From assembly GCA_963718755.1 (NCBI GenBank), contig OY970376.1, forward strand, positions 496,001 to 560,000: a stretch of DNA of 64,000 nt, given 5' to 3'. Made by a program: the position numbers and the translations under genes. This document shows positions 37,745 through 44,613 of this stretch, piece by piece (position 1 is the stretch's first letter; every line of letters begins with the position of its first letter). The notes under the pieces were generated by a model, which worked only from the letters and a program-made list of their open reading frames with translations, did not search any database and was not told where the DNA came from. Origin of the DNA: VRUE01 sp963718755 (lineage in GTDB: Bacteria > Actinomycetota > Thermoleophilia > Solirubrobacterales > 70-9).

Positions 37745-39034
37745 GTGCCAGCGCACGCCACGTTCCCTGCGTCCTTGATCTGCTTGGCCAGGAACCGCCT
37801 ATTCTGGATTGCAGTTGGCGTTTGGCTCGCTACGCGTGGGTTGATCGTTGCCAACGTAGGTTTTTGGGGTGACCTGCGGCTGCAGGACATCAATAACTAT
37901 GAGGTCTGGTCTCACTACCTGACGGCCAACCATGCGATTCCGGGCGGGGAATCGTGGCAGTACCCGCCCGGCGCGGCCTTCCTGATGCTCCTGCCGCGCC
38001 TCGGGCCGGGGACTTATGGCGAGTCCTTCGTGGGTCTGATGCTGCTCGTCGACCTTGCCGGCCTTGCCTTGCTGGCGCTGCTCGGCCGCCGGTCAGGCAA
38101 CTACACCGGCGTATGGGTGTGGCTGCTGGGCATGCCCCTGCTCGGCACCTTCGCGGTGCTGCGCTTCGACCTCGTGCCTGCGGTGATCGGGATCGCAGCG
38201 CTCGTCGTCATCCACCGCCGCCCCAACTGGTTTGGCGTCCTGGCGGGACTGGGGGCGGCGATCAAGGTCTGGCCGATAGTCCTGCTCTTCGGCGAGTGGG
38301 ACCGGCGCCGGCTCATCCACGCGGTCACCGCGGCGCTCGGAACGATCGCACTCGTAGTCGTGATCTCGACGCTTGCCTTCGGCGGTTCCGCCTCGTTCCT
38401 GGGTGAGCAAAGTGAGCGCGGGCTCCAGGAGGAAGCGGTGGCGACGGTGCCATGGCAGGTGCAAGCGATAGTCACGGGAGAGGGGCCCACCAGGGAGATC
38501 CGATACGGAGCGTGGGAGATCGCCACCCCCGGCGCGGACACGGTTGCCAGCCTGCTCAAGTGGCTGACCGTTGCAGCGCTTGGTGCTGCGGCAGCATGGT
38601 GGTGGTACCGGGCCAGGGCGATCTGTGCTGGCCGAGTCGACCTTGCCGATGCGGCAGTGAGCCGGGACTTCGTCTTCACCATCGTCCTGCTCCTCGTCGT
38701 CACGAGCCGGGTGCTCAGCCCTCAATTCATGGTCTGGCTCCTGGGCCTCTCAGCAGTGGTCCTGACGGCAGGGAGCACCCGCCTGGCTCGACCCGCCTGG
38801 CTGGTGCTCGGGGCAACGATCCTCAGCACCAGCCTGTTCAAATCACCAGAGAACATCGTGATCCGAGACCTGGCACTGCTGGCCGCCACCATGGACGCAG
38901 CGATCGCCATGATCGGCATGCTGAGAAAGCCACTAGCTCCAACAGACCTCGTCGGGCCCATGGCCAGAACCGCTCAGGCTGAGCCAAAGAGAATCACCGA
39001 GCCGGTTACACGGCGGGCGCCATCACGCGGGTAA
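37745..39034 (+). CDS. Polytopic glycosyltransferase, GT87/DUF2029-like
   Basis: 429 residues with about ten membrane helices. The first outer loop contains GDLRLQDINNYEVWSHYL, with acidic residues where GT-C polyprenol-phosphate-sugar transferases have their catalytic aspartate, and the later WQYPPGAAFLML resembles the YPPL motif of actinobacterial mannosyl- and arabinosyltransferases. AVLRFDLVPAVI and AAIKVWPIVLL match GT87 cores. It probably uses a polyprenyl-phosphate sugar outside the membrane. The GTG start is uncertain. The 3' end overlaps convergent maoC-like gene by 29 bases. Confidence 0.78.
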   Translation: MPAHATFPASLICLARNRLFWIAVGVWLATRGLIVANVGFWGDLRLQDINNYEVWSHYLTANHAIPGGESWQYPPGAAFLMLLPRLGPGTYGESFVGLMLLVDLAGLALLALLGRRSGNYTGVWVWLLGMPLLGTFAVLRFDLVPAVIGIAALVVIHRRPNWFGVLAGLGAAIKVWPIVLLFGEWDRRRLIHAVTAALGTIALVVVISTLAFGGSASFLGEQSERGLQEEAVATVPWQVQAIVTGEGPTREIRYGAWEIATPGADTVASLLKWLTVAALGAAAAWWWYRARAICAGRVDLADAAVSRDFVFTIVLLLVVTSRVLSPQFMVWLLGLSAVVLTAGSTRLARPAWLVLGATILSTSLFKSPENIVIRDLALLAATMDAAIAMIGMLRKPLAPTDLVGPMARTAQAEPKRITEPVTRRAPSRG

Positions 39035-39479
39035 CCGAGTCACCCACGAAGCACGGCTTCTCGTTGCCCTCGACCTCAAGGGTGAAGCGGGTCACTACCT
39101 CCCACCAGCCGCCGCCCTTCTCGTCGATCGAGACGACCTCCGCCTTGCCGCGGACTTTGGAGTCAACGGGAACCGGGGCGGGGAAGCGGATCTTGTTCCA
39201 GCCGTAGTTCACACCGAGGGTGAAGCCGGTCGAGGAGATCAGCGTTTTCCGGAAACCGTCGACCAGCGAAAGGGTGAGGTTGCCGTGGGCGATCGTGGTG
39301 CCGAAGGGGCTCTCGTTCTTCGCCCGCTCGACGTCGACGTGGATCCACTGGTCGTCGCCGGAGATCTCGGCGAAGGCATTGATGTCGTCCTGGGTCACGG
39401 TGCGCCACTCGCTCGGGCCGATTTCCTGGCCCAGCAGGGCCTGCATGCCCTCTACTCCCTGTACCTCGACGGTTGCCAT
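39006..39479 (-). CDS. MaoC-like (R)-specific enoyl-CoA hydratase
   Basis: Hot-dog fold dehydratase, 157 residues. The active-site motif is FAEISGDDQWIHVD, with catalytic Asp and His, followed by the hydratase-2 motif AHGNLTLSLVDGF. Members hydrate trans-2-enoyl-CoA in fatty-acid or polyhydroxyalkanoate metabolism. Closest in layout to actinobacterial MaoC proteins with a single hot-dog domain. The neighbouring cupin gene is 25 bases upstream on the same strand. Confidence 0.92.
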   Translation of the reverse strand: MATVEVQGVEGMQALLGQEIGPSEWRTVTQDDINAFAEISGDDQWIHVDVERAKNESPFGTTIAHGNLTLSLVDGFRKTLISSTGFTLGVNYGWNKIRFPAPVPVDSKVRGKAEVVSIDEKGGGWWEVVTRFTLEVEGNEKPCFVGDSVTRVMAPAV

Positions 39480-39504
39480 CCGGGCGAAGTTTATGCAACC
39501 GCCG

Positions 39505-39894
39505 TCAGTCCGACCACCAGCCGGGGAAGGTCTCGCCGTCGCCGTCGTGGTGGGCTCCTACGGCGAGAACCTCGAGTCCATCCGAGCCAGCCTCGAAGGC
39601 GCGGGTGACCTCGGGTGAGACGCGGATCGCGTCGAGCCTCTCAATCTCGATGATCTCGTCGTCGAGCTTCATTCGGCCGGAGCCGCTCAGCACCACGTAG
39701 ACCTCCTCGGCGTTCTCGTGCTTGTGCCCGAACGGGGAGCGCTGACCAGGCTTCAACCGGGTGTGACTGATGCCGGTCTCCTCGGCGTCGAGGTCGCCCC
39801 TCGCGAATCGCGCCTCCTGCGCGTCGCCGTACCCGAACTCGGCCGCCGAGTCCTTGACGTCGAGAAGCTTCGTGTGGGTGAACGGGTCGGCCAT
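39505..39894 (-). CDS. Cupin-domain protein
   Basis: 129 residues with one cupin barrel. Motif 1 reads PFGHKHENAEEVYVVLSGSGRMKLDDE, giving His, His and Glu metal ligands; motif 2 (RVSPEVTRAFEAGSDGLEVLAVG) lacks the usual metal histidine, replaced by Thr/Arg. Without it, metal binding is uncertain. The family is too broad for a substrate call. Same strand as the MaoC-like gene. Confidence 0.88.
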   Translation of the reverse strand: MADPFTHTKLLDVKDSAAEFGYGDAQEARFARGDLDAEETGISHTRLKPGQRSPFGHKHENAEEVYVVLSGSGRMKLDDEIIEIERLDAIRVSPEVTRAFEAGSDGLEVLAVGAHHDGDGETFPGWWSD

Positions 39895-39950
39895 CTGCGC
39901 CTCCTGGGTTGGGTGGGTGCGATTCTCAGGCTACCCGGAGGCAGCCATCG

Positions 39951-40349
39951 CTATGCAGCCGCCAATCGCAACGGCGTGTGCCTGGCGATCGTCTCGAAAT
40001 CGGCATCTGCACTGAGCAACTCCGCTTCGTTTCGGATTGCGACAGTGGCGATGAGGCAATCTGCAAGTTGCCGTGGGGTCTCCCCCCTGCGGTGACAGAA
40101 TCGATAGAGCTCCGCCGCATTCTCGTAGTCCATCGGACCGTCGAGGGGAAGAAAGCGCAGGCTGTAGAGGAAGCGCCGCAACCGGTCCCGGTCCGCGTCA
40201 TCGCGAGCACCCGCGAGAACCTCCATCACGACGATGTCGGTAGTCGCAAGCTCGGCCTCGCTATCAAGAGCGGACGCCAACCAGCGGTCGACCGCACTGC
40301 CGGTCGACCGCAGGAACTCGATCCAGGCGGAACTATCGACGAGGGTCAC
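39951..40349 (-). CDS. vapC: PIN-domain ribonuclease toxin, VapC type
   Basis: 132 residues. The PIN acidic residues are visible: LVDSSAWIEFL (Asp near residue 4), TTDIVVMEVLAG (Glu near 43), LADCLIATVA (Asp near 95) and LLSADADFETIA (Asp near 115). Toxins of this family cut tRNA or rRNA unless bound by their antitoxin. The start overlaps the antitoxin stop by four bases. Confidence 0.92.
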   Translation of the reverse strand: MTLVDSSAWIEFLRSTGSAVDRWLASALDSEAELATTDIVVMEVLAGARDDADRDRLRRFLYSLRFLPLDGPMDYENAAELYRFCHRRGETPRQLADCLIATVAIRNEAELLSADADFETIARHTPLRLAAA

Positions 40350-40558
40350 AGCTCCGGTATCTCCCGCGGAGTGCGCATCTCGTCGAGATTCCCGTCCCAG
40401 CCGTGCCCCTCCATGGCCAGCATTTCCTCGCGGCTCATCGGCTCGCCGACAAGCTTGCGCAGGGCAAGGTCGACCGCCTCCCGTTTACTGCGCAGGCGGT
40501 AGATGCGCATCGCGCGATCCACCAGGTCATCATCGATCTCGATGTTGGTGCGCGTCAT
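40346..40558 (-). CDS. vapB: VapB-type antitoxin
   Basis: 70 residues starting MTRTNIEIDDDLVDRAMRI, the ribbon-helix-helix fold of the VapB/DUF2191 group, then YRLRSKREAVDLALRKLVG and an acidic tail (WDGNLDEMRTPREIPEL) that should wrap the toxin. ATG chosen because the family starts here; upstream codons run through the operator. Forms a bicistronic pair with the overlapping vapC gene. Confidence 0.9.
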   Translation of the reverse strand: MTRTNIEIDDDLVDRAMRIYRLRSKREAVDLALRKLVGEPMSREEMLAMEGHGWDGNLDEMRTPREIPEL

Positions 40559-40567
40559 CACACCAGA

Positions 40568-40585
40568 ATACACCTGAAGGTGTAT
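40568..40585. promoter_or_regulatory. Operator of the vapB-vapC pair
   Basis: ATACACCT and AGGTGTAT flank GA: a perfect palindrome with eight-base arms, ending ten bases before the antitoxin ATG. Antitoxins of the ribbon-helix-helix type repress their own operon at such sites, so binding here would block the promoter or the ribosome. Confidence 0.7.
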
Positions 40586-40608
40586 AGCCTCTCTGACGGG
40601 GGTCATGG

Positions 40609-41937
40609 TCACGCAACCAACCTCACTTCGAAGCTGGGGACGACGAGTGCTCCGGCCCCGTCGAGAAGAGCAAAGATGCGGCTGACGTAGGCCTGGGTCT
40701 CGGGGTAATCAGGGATGCAGTCGCAGGCTTCTACGGGGGCGGGGCCGGCGTTGTAGGCGGCCAGGGCGAGGGATGGGTCGCCGAACTGGCGCAGCAGGTC
40801 GGACATCAGGTGTGCCTGGGCGTCGATCGCTTCAACTGGGTCGTAGGGGTCGCGGAGGCCATAGGCCGCGGCTGTCGTCGGCATAAATTGGGCAATGCCC
40901 TGCGCCCCCGCCGGGGAGCCTGCGTTGGGATCGAAGTTCGACTCCGCCATCAGCTGGCCGGCAAGCAGAGCCGCTGAGACGTTCCAGCGGGTCGCCGCGC
41001 GCAAGATTGTCGCCCGGAACCGAGCCGGGACGAAGGATGGGAGGCCGCCGGCACCCGCGAGCGAGCCGTCTCCCCCGCTGCCGACACTCACGATCCCGTT
41101 TCCGGCGGTCGAGCACGGCGCTGGACCGGCTGTGAAGCCGTAATGCCAGGCCTCCCACGAGTAGCGCTGGACGAAGCCGAAGCGCGATGCGTTCTCAGCC
41201 AGCCAGCCGTACGCCGTTTCCGGCCCGAGGTCGAGCTCGGTCGCGCAGCGGTGCAGGGACTTGCCCGGCGGCGCGACCCAGGTCGGGTCCGGGTGAGCGG
41301 CAAAGAGCGCCGCCTGTTCGGCGTCGGAGCGGAAGCCCGAGTTGACGACCAGGCTCAGCCCGGCGTGCGATGCGGCCGCGGCCATCTGGTCGAAGGCAGC
41401 GGCCACGTCGGGGCGCATCCCCTCCCCCGACCTGTAGGCCAGCGGGCCGCTGTAGCCGCCGCCACTCGCCATTGATGGCGTCGAGGTGCCGCCAGCGGCG
41501 GGCGCAGCCGCTTCGGCCACTGCAGATGCCTCGACCCGGTGCTTATCGACGCTGCCAACGACCAGAGCCTTGACCCGCACCGGGGCGAACGAAATTGCGT
41601 CCGGAAAGGAGATCCACAGGCGGGCCGCAGCCACTTCGTTCGCCTCTGCCACCTCTTCTGCCGCCCCTCGCGCCCGCAGCAGATACACGGCCTTCTCCAT
41701 ATGAACCGGGTTTGGCAGCCCGTTCGGCAGGGTCGGCGGGGCCAACAGCCGCGGCAGGTCGTCGCGCATCGAGCGCGCCGCCGATATCGCCGCCAGGTCC
41801 GCCGCTCGCTGCGCCCGCCCCTTGCCGGTGACCGCCCCCGCGATCGCCACGAGAGCAAGTGCAGCGAGGATCAACGCGAAGGCGCCGCCGAGCGCCAAGA
41901 TCAACGCCTGCCCATCCTCCCTGCGATTCGCGTCCAT
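40609..41937 (-). CDS. Tad-type N-terminus fused to VanY-like peptidase and lytic transglycosylase
   Basis: 442 residues, three parts. Residues 1-140 begin RREDGQALILALGGAFALIL, a membrane segment with the N-terminal pattern of TadE/TadG pseudopilins. Residues 160-270 look like a D,D-carboxypeptidase of the VanY/M15 type: NSGFRSDAEQAALF, LHRCATELDLG (His229, Asp236) and WEAWHYG (His265) give the zinc triad. Residues 305-430 match an SLT transglycosylase: catalytic AESNFDP (Glu332), GAQGIAQFMP, and LALAAYNAGPAPVE. The chain could cut both peptide and glycan of the wall while anchored like a minor pilin. A ~66-base leader before its ATG is shared with the 43.9 kb gene. Confidence 0.88.
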   Translation of the reverse strand: MDANRREDGQALILALGGAFALILAALALVAIAGAVTGKGRAQRAADLAAISAARSMRDDLPRLLAPPTLPNGLPNPVHMEKAVYLLRARGAAEEVAEANEVAAARLWISFPDAISFAPVRVKALVVGSVDKHRVEASAVAEAAAPAAGGTSTPSMASGGGYSGPLAYRSGEGMRPDVAAAFDQMAAAASHAGLSLVVNSGFRSDAEQAALFAAHPDPTWVAPPGKSLHRCATELDLGPETAYGWLAENASRFGFVQRYSWEAWHYGFTAGPAPCSTAGNGIVSVGSGGDGSLAGAGGLPSFVPARFRATILRAATRWNVSAALLAGQLMAESNFDPNAGSPAGAQGIAQFMPTTAAAYGLRDPYDPVEAIDAQAHLMSDLLRQFGDPSLALAAYNAGPAPVEACDCIPDYPETQAYVSRIFALLDGAGALVVPSFEVRLVA

Positions 41938-42003
41938 GCGGCGACCCTGCCGAGACAGGACGCGCGGGTGGTGCGCTCAGTCGAAAATCTGTGTGACGGT
42001 TTC
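41938..42003 (-). repeat. Shared leader element, copy B
   Basis: In transcript direction this runs from about GGAAACCGTCAC to GGGTCGCCGC directly before the ATG of the three-domain gene. About three quarters of the positions match the element at 43913-43977, including CGTCAC, TTTTCG, TGAGCGC, CGCGCG and AGGGTCGCCGC. AGGG nine bases before the start codon may serve as the ribosome-binding site. A small GCGC/GCGC stem is kept in both copies. Promoter, leader RNA or both; undecided. Confidence 0.6.
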
Positions 42004-42011
42004 CAGGCGCG

Positions 42012-42452
42012 TTACGCGCTGAGATCGACGATCTCGATCAGATGCTCGAGACCAAGGAGATCCTTGGAGTTCAGCGTGTACAAGGGCAGATCGTGAGCAA
42101 GAGCGGTAGCGGCAATCAGGAGATCGACGACGCGAGAGCCTCGCGGCTTGCGACCGATTCGTTCGACTGCCGCGGAAACGCGGCCATACGCTTGAGCACA
42201 AATGAAGTCGAAGGGAAGCGCTTCGATGCCGGCTTCGACCCGCCGCAGATGTCGGCGGCGACGAGCCTTCTCGAACTCCTTGCGAGCTACATGCAGCCCG
42301 CCGGCCAGCTCGGCCATCGTCAATGCGGAGATCGCCAACTCCAGGGGTAGTTGAGGAAGTTCAGTCTCCTTCAAGCGCACCGCGACAGACGTGTCGATCA
42401 GTGCGCGCCGCCCATGCGTACCAGTCTTTCGGGCTGGGATCGGCGACGGCAT
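42012..42452 (-). CDS. vapC: PIN-domain toxin, second VapC-type gene
   Basis: PIN-domain protein. The recognisable part begins RRALIDTSVAVRLKE (first acidic residue) and continues ISALTMAELAGGLHVARKEFEK, VVDLLIAATALAHDLPLYTLNSKDLLGLE, which complete the acidic triad. The start is uncertain: the chosen ATG overlaps the antitoxin by about 90 bases, and a later non-ATG start near GRRALID would give a more normal length of about 130. It lies inside the Tad-like island between the TadZ-like gene and the three-domain gene. Confidence 0.82.
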   Translation of the reverse strand: MPSPIPARKTGTHGRRALIDTSVAVRLKETELPQLPLELAISALTMAELAGGLHVARKEFEKARRRRHLRRVEAGIEALPFDFICAQAYGRVSAAVERIGRKPRGSRVVDLLIAATALAHDLPLYTLNSKDLLGLEHLIEIVDLSA

Positions 42453-42573
42453 CGAGGTCGCGGCGAAGTTCCTCGTAGTCGATGACGGGTGCGTCGGCAA
42501 GAGCCTCTGCAAGCTCTTTCGCCGGTACGAACTGGCGCTTCTGACGCCCTCGCTCATTTGTCATCTTTCGCAT
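42361..42573 (-). CDS. Putative antitoxin paired with the second PIN toxin
   Basis: 70 residues (or 67 from the second ATG). Reads MTNERGRQKRQFVPAKELAE then DAPVIDYEELRRDLDAVADPSPKDWYAWAAR. It has no ribbon-helix-helix that I can recognise; the acidic middle and position directly before a PIN gene argue for an antitoxin of another class. Its start overlaps the end of the upstream TadZ-like gene by about 20 bases, so the pair is read as part of the Tad-like transcript. Confidence 0.65.
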   Translation of the reverse strand: MRKMTNERGRQKRQFVPAKELAEALADAPVIDYEELRRDLDAVADPSPKDWYAWAARTDRHVCRGALEGD

Positions 42574-43240
42574 CTTGTTGTCTACGGTAGCACGCAGCTC
42601 GAGTCTCACGCGGCCCATGCATGGAAAGGAGGCGGTCGACCACTCGGGGCGGAAGAAATGCACCGCCGTGCAGAGACACACCGAGCAGGGCCATCCGATC
42701 GACGAGCCAGGGCAGCGGGTGTTTCTGTACGACGACGCTCAGGGGCTGGGCGATAAGGTCGCGAACGGCAAGTGCGGTCAGGGCGCGGGTATCCGCCAGG
42801 TCGGCCCGAAGTAGCACGCCTGTGGCCGGGATGCGCGGCTCTTCGAGCGTTGGTCGCGCGAGCGACGGTGGCAGGTGGATTACGGCCACCGACTCGCGTA
42901 CGACGGGTATCGCCGCCGCGATCTGCTCGATCCCCGCCGCCTCCGACGACAGGACCAAGTGGCAGATCTGGCCGCGGGAGGCGATCCGGGCATCGGGGAG
43001 GTGGGCACTGAGGCGCTCCTCGAGCGCCCGGGCCCCCGCGGTCGCGATCAGCGAGGGGCGCGGCGGGCGGCCCTCGCTGAGATCGACCAGCAGGGCGGCG
43101 CGATCCGGCTCTGAGGCGGCGCAGGCGAGGGCCGCGGCAGCGGCCCTCGCGCCGCTCGCGGCGCCCACCGCCGTGACCAGGACGACCGGGCCGCGCCTGG
43201 TAGGAGCCGCCCAGCCGCTCATCGGTGAGGACTCGTTCAC
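42554..43240 (-). CDS. Degenerate ParA/TadZ-like protein
   Basis: 228 residues. Starts with a strand and P-loop position (VVLVTAVGAASGARAAAAALACA) followed by a second strand with Asp (RAALLVDLSEGRPPRPSL), the layout of MinD/ParA and of TadZ/CpaE. The P-loop lacks GK(T/S), so it should not hydrolyse ATP normally; TadZ of Tad pilus systems is often atypical as well. Later strands (SVAVIHLPPSLARPTL, GVLLRADLADTRALTALAV) fit the fold. The start overlaps the second TadE-like gene by GTGA. Function tentative. Confidence 0.6.
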   Translation of the reverse strand: MNESSPMSGWAAPTRRGPVVLVTAVGAASGARAAAAALACAASEPDRAALLVDLSEGRPPRPSLIATAGARALEERLSAHLPDARIASRGQICHLVLSSEAAGIEQIAAAIPVVRESVAVIHLPPSLARPTLEEPRIPATGVLLRADLADTRALTALAVRDLIAQPLSVVVQKHPLPWLVDRMALLGVSLHGGAFLPPRVVDRLLSMHGPRETRAACYRRQQDAKDDK

Positions 43241-43566
43241 CTAGGCCTTACCGCCGCGGACGAGGTGACGGTGAGGCGGTCGGCGATCGGCGGCAGCGGT
43301 GACGGCGGGCGCAGGCGCACGGTGACCTGCCCGCCCCGGATCGATACCTCGACCTCGTCCTCGGCCCAGTCCGGCACCGCGTCGCGAGCAGCGACCGCCG
43401 CCGGCCGCCCCGTGGCAAGCGCCAGCGCCCCGGCCTCGGCAGCGCCGTCGGCGAGGGTCAGCGAGTAGCCGGTCACAAGCAGTTGCAGAGCCAGCAGGCC
43501 GGCGAGCAAGAGCGCCGGCAGGGCGGCGACCAGCTCGACCGTGCTCTGCCCCTCCTCCCTACCCAT
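43237..43566 (-). CDS. TadE-like pseudopilin, second copy
   Basis: 109 residues. The N-terminus GREEGQSTVELVAALPALLLAGLLAL has the Glu followed by a hydrophobic helix that defines TadE/F pseudopilins, which are processed by a prepilin peptidase. The body is Ala/Gly-rich and ends in a strand-rich part (EVEVSIRGGQVTVRLRPPSPLPPIADRL). It overlaps the preceding TadE-like gene by eight bases. Confidence 0.8.
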   Translation of the reverse strand: MGREEGQSTVELVAALPALLLAGLLALQLLVTGYSLTLADGAAEAGALALATGRPAAVAARDAVPDWAEDEVEVSIRGGQVTVRLRPPSPLPPIADRLTVTSSAAVRPR

Positions 43567-43912
43567 CGCCCGGCTCCAGCGCGGCGCCAGCGCCGACCGT
43601 CAGCCGTGGCAGCGCTGGAAGCAGTCTCGGTATGACGACTCGAACCGAGACACCATCGCCGTCGCTCACCTGCGCCCCATCCCGCATCGACAGCGGCAGC
43701 GCCCGCCGTGCCGCGACCGCGGCGTCACCCCCGACCAGGGCCGCCCGTGCTCCCGCCCGGGCCGCGACCGCGGCCGACCACAATGCGTGCCCGGCAAGAA
43801 CGATCTGCGCCGCCACCAGGACCGCCAGCAGCAGGAACGGGATCACGGCAACCACCTCGACCGACGCGGTCCCGTCCTCCCTGCGAACGCTGCTGGCGGC
43901 CTGGCGCGACAC
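43559..43912 (-). CDS. TadE-like pseudopilin, first copy
   Basis: 117 residues starting MSRQAASSVRREDGTASVEVV, with the same Glu-helix pattern (ASVEVVAVIPFLLLAVLVAAQIVL) as Tad minor pilins, and a C-terminal strand region (GVSVRVVIPRLLPALPRLTVGAGA). The GTG start is preceded by the shared leader element. It heads the island transcript TadE, TadE, TadZ-like, antitoxin, toxin. Core Tad genes (tadA, B, C, V) are not in the window. Confidence 0.8.
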   Translation of the reverse strand: MSRQAASSVRREDGTASVEVVAVIPFLLLAVLVAAQIVLAGHALWSAAVAARAGARAALVGGDAAVAARRALPLSMRDGAQVSDGDGVSVRVVIPRLLPALPRLTVGAGAALEPGDG

Positions 43913-43977
43913 GCGGCGACCCTCCCAGGCAGAAACGCGCGAGTGGCGCGCTCAAACGAAAAGTTCCGTGACGGCTC
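43913..43977 (-). repeat. Shared leader element, copy A
   Basis: Ends directly at the GTG of the first TadE-like gene. Matches the copy at 41938-42003 over nearly its whole length with one single-base gap. In transcript direction it reads CCGTCACGGAACTTTTCG, then TTGAGCGCGCCACTCGCGCG, then an AGGGTCGCCGC end. Sequence outside the start codons, not only inside the proteins, is conserved. Confidence 0.6.
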
Positions 43978-44000
43978 CGCGCCGTCTTAGCGGCGAGTCC

Positions 44001-44375
44001 TCAGTACGTGTTCGCCTCGGTCCAGACCCGCCAGATCGCCGCCACCGAGGCGCCGAGCAGGAGGATCCAGGCGAGCGTGCCGCCGCCGCTCGCGAACATC
44101 TCGTCGCTGCCGGCGATCAGCAGCGCGATCAAACCCAGGGCGGCGTAGAGAATCGCGCGGCGGCCATCGGTCAAGGCGGCGAGGGTCAGCTGCTGCTGAC
44201 GGCTCAGCACGTACAGAGACCAGGCGATCGCGGCAAGGAAGCCCATCGTGATCGCGGTCAGGATCGTGTCCGCGGCGTTGCCGCCGGCGGGGACGAATGC
44301 CACCACCACGGCAAGCAGCATCACGATCGCGACGTTGCGCAGGGTCCGCACGGGGAAAATTGTACGGCTACTCAC
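44001..44375 (-). CDS. Small membrane protein, four helices
   Basis: 124 residues, four predicted membrane helices (RNVAIVMLLAVVVAFVPA, LTAITMGFLAAIAWSLYVL, AILYAALGLIALLIAG, LAWILLLGASVAAIW). No family recognised. It is the last gene of the phosphate operon and overlaps the preceding gene by GTGA, so a link to phosphate physiology is possible but unproven. A hypothetical gene. Confidence 0.75.
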   Translation of the reverse strand: MSSRTIFPVRTLRNVAIVMLLAVVVAFVPAGGNAADTILTAITMGFLAAIAWSLYVLSRQQQLTLAALTDGRRAILYAALGLIALLIAGSDEMFASGGGTLAWILLLGASVAAIWRVWTEANTY

Positions 44376-44611
44376 TTGCTCATCATCACGACGATGCCGA
44401 TCACGACCGCCGCCAGGGTCGAGGCCAGCGCCAGACCACCGAGCGCCGCAGCGGCCCCGGCCGCCAAGGGCCGGCCGCCGCGGCTGAGGTCGGCGAAGCG
44501 CGCGCCGCCCCAGATCGCCACCGAGAAGACGAGGGTGACGCCGACACCGGCGACCAGCGAGGCGATCACGGTCTTCACCAGGTCCCCGGTCTGGACCAGC
44601 GTCGCCACCAT
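44372..44611 (-). CDS. Very small membrane protein after pit
   Basis: 79 residues, two membrane helices (TVIASLVAGVGVTLVFSVAIW and ALASTLAAVVIGIVVMM) with a basic Gly-rich loop between. It starts two bases after the pit stop and overlaps the next gene. Position suggests an accessory to the PitA transporter; no homology recognised. Confidence 0.72.
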   Translation of the reverse strand: MVATLVQTGDLVKTVIASLVAGVGVTLVFSVAIWGGARFADLSRGGRPLAAGAAAALGGLALASTLAAVVIGIVVMMSK

Positions 44612-44613
44612 CT

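Noticed and set aside
41938..42003. Cyclic-di-GMP or other known riboswitch in the shared leader
   Set aside because: The conserved bases of the riboswitch classes I can recall are absent; only short stems are seen.
39951..42573. Transposon or integron carrying the two toxin-antitoxin pairs
   Set aside because: No transposase, integrase, terminal repeats or target duplications are visible around either pair.
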